A stretch of DNA of 64,000 bases from Butyrivibrio sp. (GTDB lineage Bacteria; Bacillota; Clostridia; Lachnospirales; Lachnospiraceae). The notes beneath the pieces are model-generated. The model ran no database searches, was not told the DNA's origin, and was given only the letters and a program-made list of their open reading frames with translations. Positions 57,600-64,000 of the stretch are shown piece by piece; positions within the stretch are counted from its first letter, which is position 1, and the number at the start of each line of letters is the position of its first letter. A program made the translations under genes and the position numbers. The stretch spans positions 1-64,000 of the forward strand of contig SVGA01000008.1 in NCBI GenBank assembly GCA_015056575.1, written 5' to 3'.

Positions 57600-59549
57600 A
57601 TGAAAAAGAAACTATTTGGAATTATTATGGCAACAGTACTTACTTCCTCCATGGCAGTGGGGTGCGGAAAGGCAGCTCCTGAAGCTGTTTCACAGGATAC
57701 AGAAGTTGCTGAACAAGCGCAGACTCAGGAGCAGGCTCAGGAGGTTGATGATAAGGCTGTAGCAGATGAGGTTGCCGCACTTATTGATGCAATCTATGTT
57801 CAGGAGAGAACAGAGACAACGGATGCTGACTGCGCAGCAGCTAAGGCTGCCTGGGATGCCCTTACAGATACCCAGAAGGAACTGGTGGAAGGCGAAAATG
57901 CAGATCCTGATTATTTTGGAAGAGATACAGGAGATGCCTCAAAGGATGATCCCCTTAATCAGGATGAGATTGGTGAAAACGAGATCCTTGTAGTAAGTTT
58001 TGGTACTTCCTTTAATGACAGCAGAGCAGAGGATATCGGAGGGATTGAGAAGGCAGTTGCAGCTGCATTCCCTGACTGGTCTGTAAGAAGAGCTTTCACT
58101 GCTCAGATCATCATAAATCATGTTCAGGCAAGGGACGGAGAGTTTATTGACAACATGGATCAGGCTCTTGAAAGAGCTGTAAACAATGGAGTTAAGAACC
58201 TTATCGTTCAGCCAACACACCTTATGCACGGCGCTGAGTATGATGAGCTTGTTGATACCCTGGGAAATTACTCCGATAAGTTTGAAAATGTTTATGTATC
58301 AGAGCCCCTTCTTGGTGAAGTCGGAAAGGATGCAAGCATTGTCAATGATGACAAAAAGACTGTGGCAGAAGCAGTTGTAAAGGCTACAGTTGAGGAGTCT
58401 TCCTATGACTCTCTGGATGCAGCAGCGAAGGATAGTGCAGCAATTGTCTACATCGGACACGGTACTTCCCATGCTGCTAAGGTTACCTACTCTCAGATGC
58501 AGACCCAGATGAATGATCTTGGATATGAGAACGTATTTGTTGGAACAGTCGAGGGTGAACCTGAGGAGACTTCCTGCGAGAGTATCATTGATGCCGTACA
58601 TGAAGCCGGCTACACAAAGGTTATCATGAGACCTCTTATGGTTGTTGCCGGAGATCATGCCAACAACGATATGGCAGGAGACGATGAGGATTCCTGGAAG
58701 TCAATGTTTAATGCATCAGGATACTTCGAGAGTGTAGATTGCCAGATTGCAGGTCTTGGAAGAATAGAGGATGTTCAGAAATTATATATCGATCACCTTA
58801 ACAGTGTTTCCGGAAATTTTAATATTGCCGGCACTGATGGCAGTGCTTCCGGAGAACTTAAGGACGGAACCTACCTTGCAGACTTTGATACCGATGGTTC
58901 CATGTTCCATGTGAATGAAGTATGCGAGGGAAAGGGTACACTTACAGTTAAGAACGGCGAGATGACGATACATATTGTTATGCCTTCAAAGAATACAGTA
59001 AGTCTCTTTGAGGGATCTGCCGAGGATGCCCAGAAGGAAGGTGCAAAGCTTATTGAAGCTACTGTAGAGGAAGTAACCTACAGCGATGGACTCACTGAAG
59101 AAGTAAATGCCTTTGATGTTCCCGTTCCCTATCTTGACAAGGAATTTGATCTTGCCCTTGTAGGAACCAAGGGCAAGTGGTATGACCACAAGGTAAAGGT
59201 TTCAAATCCCGAAGCTGCGGATGGCGCAGCGGAGGTTAAGGACGGCGAGTACACCATAGAAGTCACCATGGAAGGCGGCTCGGGAAAAGCGACAATAGAG
59301 TCTCCCACAAAGCTTGTTGTAAAGGACGGGATGATGACAGCGACCATCACCTGGAGCAGCCCCAACTACGACTATATGATTGTGTCCGGCCAGAAGTATG
59401 AGCCTGTAAACAAAGAGGGTAACTCCGTATTTGAGATACCTGTAGCTTTTCTTGACAAGGATATTACAGTTATAGGCGACACAACAGCAATGAGTAAGCC
59501 CCACGAGGTTGAGTATACTCTGAATTTCAAATCCGATTCCATGAAGTAA
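57600..59549 (+). CDS. cbiK: Secreted lipoprotein: CbiK-type sirohydrochlorin cobaltochelatase fused to two C-terminal NEAT-like domains
   Basis: Lipobox SSMAVGCGK; ILVVSFGTSFNDSR, VQPTHLMHGAEYD, YIGHGTSHAA, MVVAGDHANNDMAGDDEDSW; repeats starting LKDGTYLADF and VKDGEYTIEV. Confidence 0.88.
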   Translation: MKKKLFGIIMATVLTSSMAVGCGKAAPEAVSQDTEVAEQAQTQEQAQEVDDKAVADEVAALIDAIYVQERTETTDADCAAAKAAWDALTDTQKELVEGENADPDYFGRDTGDASKDDPLNQDEIGENEILVVSFGTSFNDSRAEDIGGIEKAVAAAFPDWSVRRAFTAQIIINHVQARDGEFIDNMDQALERAVNNGVKNLIVQPTHLMHGAEYDELVDTLGNYSDKFENVYVSEPLLGEVGKDASIVNDDKKTVAEAVVKATVEESSYDSLDAAAKDSAAIVYIGHGTSHAAKVTYSQMQTQMNDLGYENVFVGTVEGEPEETSCESIIDAVHEAGYTKVIMRPLMVVAGDHANNDMAGDDEDSWKSMFNASGYFESVDCQIAGLGRIEDVQKLYIDHLNSVSGNFNIAGTDGSASGELKDGTYLADFDTDGSMFHVNEVCEGKGTLTVKNGEMTIHIVMPSKNTVSLFEGSAEDAQKEGAKLIEATVEEVTYSDGLTEEVNAFDVPVPYLDKEFDLALVGTKGKWYDHKVKVSNPEAADGAAEVKDGEYTIEVTMEGGSGKATIESPTKLVVKDGMMTATITWSSPNYDYMIVSGQKYEPVNKEGNSVFEIPVAFLDKDITVIGDTTAMSKPHEVEYTLNFKSDSMK

Positions 59550-59556
59550 TTACAGG

Positions 59557-60744
59557 ATGGGAATAAAACCATACATGAAACAAAGGATATCTGACATATT
59601 TAAAAGAATAAGTACAGCTATTTTTCCGGCTCTTTTTGCGCTGGTCATTGTGACTGCCTGCGGCAAAGGGCCGGAGAGTGCTGTTACAACTTACAAAAAG
59701 ACAGGAGAGCTGGAGCTGAAATATGCTGACCAGCTCTTTGTGGATTTTTATGAAGGTGGATATACGCATATTCACATTGAGGACGGCACGGATTATGTGC
59801 TGGTCCCTGAGGGGCAAAGTGACAGTGATCTTGGGCTCAATAATCCGGTCATTGTTCATCAGCCTCTCAAGGATATATATCTGGCGGCATCCTCCGCCAT
59901 GGACTTTTTTGTGACACTGGATAGTCTGGACATGATCAGGAGCTGTTCCACCAGCGCCTCCGATTATTCAATAGACCAGGTTAAAAGAGCCATCGAAGAA
60001 GGAAAGATTGATTACGTTGGCAAGTACAGTGCCCCGGATTATGAGCGTATAATAAGCTCACAGTGCAACATCGCCATAGAATCTACCATGATCACCCACA
60101 GCCCTGAAATAAAGGAAGAACTTACAAGGCTTGGAATACCGGTAATGGTTGAAAGATCCAGCTACGAGAAGGACCCCATGGGGCGCCTTGAATGGATTAA
60201 ACTCTACGGCGTTCTTCTTGGAAAGCAGAAGGAGGCAGAAGAATTTTTTGATACCCAGGAGGATAAGCTCCTTGAGGTGAAAGCCTCTTTGGAAGAAGCC
60301 TCTGCAAACAGTGAAGCCAGGCCTTCAGTTGCATTCTTTTACATATCCTCAAACGGATATATTAACGTCAGAAAACCCGGAGATTATATCTCTTCAATGA
60401 TAGAAATGGCCGGAGGACGCTATTGTCTTTCGGACCTTAAGGTCCAAAATGAAAACGCCCTCTCAACAATGAATATAAATTGGGAAGACTTCTATGAACT
60501 TGCCCATGATGCTGATATTCTTATATATAACGGAACCATTGAGGGGGAACTCTCCTCGGTGGAGGACCTTAAAGACAAGAATCCGCTTTTTGCCGATTTT
60601 AAGGCAGTAAAGGATGGAAAGGTCTATTGCACAAACGCTGACATGTTTCAGAAGAGCAGCAGCATCGTTGATGTTGTTGTGGACATGTATAAGGTCATAA
60701 GCGCACAGGATTGCGCTGACCTTAAATATATTATCAGATTGTAA
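59557..60744 (+). CDS. BtuF/FecB-like ABC substrate-binding lipoprotein
   Basis: Lipobox-like VTACGK; DYERIISSQCNIAIESTM, LGIPVMVERSSYEKDPMGRLEWIKLYGVLLG. Confidence 0.88.
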   Translation: MGIKPYMKQRISDIFKRISTAIFPALFALVIVTACGKGPESAVTTYKKTGELELKYADQLFVDFYEGGYTHIHIEDGTDYVLVPEGQSDSDLGLNNPVIVHQPLKDIYLAASSAMDFFVTLDSLDMIRSCSTSASDYSIDQVKRAIEEGKIDYVGKYSAPDYERIISSQCNIAIESTMITHSPEIKEELTRLGIPVMVERSSYEKDPMGRLEWIKLYGVLLGKQKEAEEFFDTQEDKLLEVKASLEEASANSEARPSVAFFYISSNGYINVRKPGDYISSMIEMAGGRYCLSDLKVQNENALSTMNINWEDFYELAHDADILIYNGTIEGELSSVEDLKDKNPLFADFKAVKDGKVYCTNADMFQKSSSIVDVVVDMYKVISAQDCADLKYIIRL

Positions 60745-60757
60745 CTTTGGAGCATCC

Positions 60758-61762
60758 ATGAAAAGACATTGTATCCTATATGCAAGCTTAATAATACTGG
60801 TATTGATACTGATGGTGCTCTGTATCTGTGTTGGCAGCGTGGATATCAGTCCTTTTGAGATACTGCATCTTTTTACCGCAGGAGATCACAGCTCCTCGGC
60901 AGGAAAAATCCTTTTTGACATAAGACTTCCAAGGACTGTGGAAGCTCTTTTTCTGGGAGGAGCTCTTGCTCTTTCAGGGTATCTTTTGCAGACCTTTTTT
61001 TCAAACCCAATTGCCGGTCCTTATATCCTTGGTATATCCTCGGGAGCAAAGCTTGTGGTGGCAATCCTCATGGTGGCTTCTCTTAAAGCGGGATTTGTCA
61101 TGAACTCCTGGATGATGATCGTATCTGCCTTTGCAGGGTCCCTCATCGCAACCGGATTTGTGCTGGCTGTTTCCACAAGAGTCAGATCCATGTCGGTCCT
61201 TGTTGTCTGCGGCGTTATGGTGGGGTATATCTGCTCGGCGGTAACGGAGCTTCTGGTATCCTTTGCCGATGATGTCAATATTGTAAATCTCCACAACTGG
61301 GCTCTGGGAACTTTTTCCTCAGCGGCCTGGAGAGATGCTTTTTACTACATTCCGATTTCAATGGCAGGTCTTATTGCTGCTTTTATGATATCCAAGAGCA
61401 TGGAAGCCTATATGTATGGCGAGAATTATGCCACAACCCTTGGCATAAATGTCAGGGGCTTCAGAACAGCTCTGATCATACTTTCCAGTATCCTTTCGGC
61501 TACCGTAACAGCTTTTGCGGGACCGGTATCTTTTGTTGGAATAGCGATGCCACATGTGGCAAGACTGCTTTTTAAATCGGGAAGACCAAGGGTGATCATT
61601 CCGGCGTCTTTCCTTATGGGAAGTGCATTCTGTCTTTTCAGTGACCTTATAGCCAGAAGCCTCTTTTCACCAACGGAGCTGTCAATAAGCACGGTTACGG
61701 CAATTTTCGGAGCTCCTGTGGTAGTCTCCATGATGATCGGCAGGAGGAAACAGGATGGCTGA
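60758..61762 (+). CDS. FecCD/BtuC-family ABC transporter permease
   Basis: FDIRLPRTVEALFLGGALALSGYLLQTFFSNPIAGPYILGISSGAKL, FAGPVSFVGIAMPHVARL. Confidence 0.93.
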   Translation: MKRHCILYASLIILVLILMVLCICVGSVDISPFEILHLFTAGDHSSSAGKILFDIRLPRTVEALFLGGALALSGYLLQTFFSNPIAGPYILGISSGAKLVVAILMVASLKAGFVMNSWMMIVSAFAGSLIATGFVLAVSTRVRSMSVLVVCGVMVGYICSAVTELLVSFADDVNIVNLHNWALGTFSSAAWRDAFYYIPISMAGLIAAFMISKSMEAYMYGENYATTLGINVRGFRTALIILSSILSATVTAFAGPVSFVGIAMPHVARLLFKSGRPRVIIPASFLMGSAFCLFSDLIARSLFSPTELSISTVTAIFGAPVVVSMMIGRRKQDG

Positions 61763-62507
61763 GATAATATTTGAAAAGGTTTCTCTTGGATATCAGAAAA
61801 AAGAACTGCTTAAGGACATTGACCTTTCTGTTGATAAGGGAAAAATAGTAGCCCTTATCGGTCCCAACGGTGCTGGCAAATCCACGATCCTCAAGGCTGC
61901 TGCAGGGCTTCTTTCACCTATGGAAGGCAGGATCCTTATTAAGGAAAAAGATCTGTCAACATATAAGAGCAGCGACCTGGCCAAGATCATGTCTGTAATG
62001 CTGACAGAAAAGGTTGCTTCGGAATATGAAACCTGCTTTGATGTAATAAGGGTAGGACGTTTCCAATACACGGATATGTTCGGAAGACTGACCAAAGAAG
62101 ACAGGATGGCAATAGACTCGGCTATGGAGACCATTGGAGTAAAAGATCTTGAAAAGAGGCAGTTTAAAAGCCTTTCCGATGGCCAGAAACAGAGGGTGCT
62201 TCTTGCAAGAGCAATTGTGTCCGATCCGAAGATTCTCATACTTGACGAGCCCACCAGCTTTCTTGATATGGGATATAAGACCGAGTTCTTCGATGTGCTT
62301 AAGGCATATGTGGCAGAAAGAGAAGCCTGCGTTCTTATCTCAATGCATGAGATAGAGCTGGTAAAAAAAGTGGCGGATATTGTCGTTACCATCACCCATG
62401 ACAACAAAACGGAAAAGTGCGGACCTCCCGAAGAAATACTGACACCGGAGTACTTAGAGCAGCTCTTTTCCATGAGCAGCGGAAAATATAAAGAATACTA
62501 TGAGTAA
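61755..62507 (+). CDS. BtuD/FecE-family ABC transporter ATP-binding protein
   Basis: [52 protein letters not shown]. Confidence 0.94.
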   Translation: MAEIIFEKVSLGYQKKELLKDIDLSVDKGKIVALIGPNGAGKSTILKAAAGLLSPMEGRILIKEKDLSTYKSSDLAKIMSVMLTEKVASEYETCFDVIRVGRFQYTDMFGRLTKEDRMAIDSAMETIGVKDLEKRQFKSLSDGQKQRVLLARAIVSDPKILILDEPTSFLDMGYKTEFFDVLKAYVAEREACVLISMHEIELVKKVADIVVTITHDNKTEKCGPPEEILTPEYLEQLFSMSSGKYKEYYE

Positions 62508-64000
62508 TGATAAGATAAGACCAAAGTTCATAATGGTTCAGGGCACTATGTCAAATGCCGGGAAAAGCCTTCTGGTGGCTGGGCTTTGCCGCGTACTTAA
62601 AAAGGACGGATTCAAGGTGGCTCCTTTTAAATCCCAGAACATGGCCCTTAATTCCTGTATCACAGAGGATGGTCTGGAGATGGGACGTGCTCAGGTAATG
62701 CAGGCTCAGGCTGCCGGGGTTAAACCCTCAGTCTATATGAACCCCATACTTCTTAAGCCCACGGATGATGTGGGAAGCCAGGTAATTGTCAACGGCAAAG
62801 CCGTGGGCAATATGAAGGCCAGGGACTATTTTGAGTACAAAAAGCAGCTGGTGCCGGATATCATGGCTGCCATAGATAAACTCTCAGAAGACTTCGAGGT
62901 GATAGTAATTGAGGGAGCCGGGTCTCCCGCAGAGATCAACTTAAAGCAGAACGACATAGTAAATATGGGAATGGCCGGGCTTGTGGATTCACCTGTAATA
63001 CTTGTGGGTGACATTGACAGAGGCGGGGTTTTTGCCCAGCTCTACGGCACAGTGGAACTTCTTGAACCTGAGGAAAAGAGCCGGATAAAGGGGCTTGTGA
63101 TCAACAAATTCCGGGGAGATAAGAACATTCTTGATCCCGGCATTGAGATGATAGAAGAAAAGACCGGGATAAAGGTCGTTGGAGTTTTGCCCTACGGCGA
63201 TTTTAAGCTGGAGGATGAGGATTCCCTGACGGAGCGTTTCGATGCAGAAGCCCGCGGTCTTATAGATATTGCGGTCATAAGGCTTCCACATATTTCCAAT
63301 TTCACCGATTTCAATGTGTTTGATGAGTTTAAAGAGGTCTCGGTCAGGTTCGTTAAGAGTGTACGGGAACTTGGCGATCCCGATATCATAATGCTCCCCG
63401 GAACCAAGAGCACAATCTCAGATCTTAAGTGGCTTATTGAGAGAGGCTTTGAAACTGCCATAAGAAAGTATGAAGGATCCGGCGGAATTGTTTTTGGCAT
63501 CTGCGGAGGTTTTCAGATGCTTGGGGAAGATGTCTGCGATCCTGATGGAGTTGAGAGCGGCGGCAGTATAAGGGGCCTTGGACTTCTTCCTCTGTCAACT
63601 ACTCTTGCTAAAGATAAAGTAAGAAGCCTTACAGAAGGCATGGTGGAGGAGCCGACAGGTCTTTTGTCCGGATTAAAAGGCAAAAGATACAGCGGCTACG
63701 AGATACATATGGGTAAGACGGTTCTTATAGAAGGTGCCAAGGCTTTGCCCTTTACAGACGGCGGGAGTGGATACTGCGCAGGCAATGTCTACGGAACCTA
63801 TATCCACGGCTTTTTTGACGAAGCGGAAATTGTCAGGGAACTGGTGGAGATGCTTGCAGCCGGAAAAGGAGTGAGCCTTTCCGGAGACAATATTGTAGGC
63901 TATGAGGAATTTCGCGAAAGGCAGTTTGATGCTCTGGAGGATATGATAAGAAAGTATATGGACATGGATGCCATATACAGGATGATCGGAATAGAAAAGA
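62500..64000 (+). CDS. cobQ: Cobyric acid synthase (CobQ/CbiP), truncated by the window end
   Basis: [61 protein letters not shown]; open to position 64000; absent from the ORF track because no stop is reached. Confidence 0.95.
   Translation, partial: MSNDKIRPKFIMVQGTMSNAGKSLLVAGLCRVLKKDGFKVAPFKSQNMALNSCITEDGLEMGRAQVMQAQAAGVKPSVYMNPILLKPTDDVGSQVIVNGKAVGNMKARDYFEYKKQLVPDIMAAIDKLSEDFEVIVIEGAGSPAEINLKQNDIVNMGMAGLVDSPVILVGDIDRGGVFAQLYGTVELLEPEEKSRIKGLVINKFRGDKNILDPGIEMIEEKTGIKVVGVLPYGDFKLEDEDSLTERFDAEARGLIDIAVIRLPHISNFTDFNVFDEFKEVSVRFVKSVRELGDPDIIMLPGTKSTISDLKWLIERGFETAIRKYEGSGGIVFGICGGFQMLGEDVCDPDGVESGGSIRGLGLLPLSTTLAKDKVRSLTEGMVEEPTGLLSGLKGKRYSGYEIHMGKTVLIEGAKALPFTDGGSGYCAGNVYGTYIHGFFDEAEIVRELVEMLAAGKGVSLSGDNIVGYEEFRERQFDALEDMIRKYMDMDAIYRMIGIEK

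Overview
The window looks like ordinary chromosome from a Firmicute, probably Lachnospiraceae (Butyrivibrio-like, judged from gene content and style only). It is densely coding on both strands. Recognisable blocks: alpha-amylase and EAL genes; CarD; azlCD; ispF-cysS-mrnC-rlmB-sigma factor; a double cyclic-nucleotide-binding protein overlapping a class III nucleotide cyclase; rpmE-DUF1385-prmC-prfA; divergent argG / argC-GNAT-argJBD with a cluster of ArgR-like sites; comEA, a two-component system, a GerMN lipoprotein and comEC; an MCP; nrdG-nrdD with a NrdR box pair; holA; glyA; a NagZ-like protein; an ABC exporter; a UvrD/PcrA helicase behind a LexA-like box; and a B12-riboswitch operon (secreted CbiK fusion, BtuF/C/D-like transporter, cobyric acid synthase) running off the right edge. 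Strongest leads: (1) a putative cGMP signalling pair (12218-14585), with Glu/Gly at the cyclase substrate-specifying positions and Ser/Thr at the matching site of both receptor domains; (2) an unassigned, probably structured ~420-nt RNA (about 49668-50088) with the exact decamer TAATATAGAT three times, at least twice in hairpin loops; (3) an extracytoplasmic CbiK fused to NEAT-like repeats under a cobalamin riboswitch; (4) a small protein with a double-glycine leader-like N-terminus (51504-51746). No CRISPR array, transposase, prophage or rRNA was seen. All family calls are by eye; no search was run.
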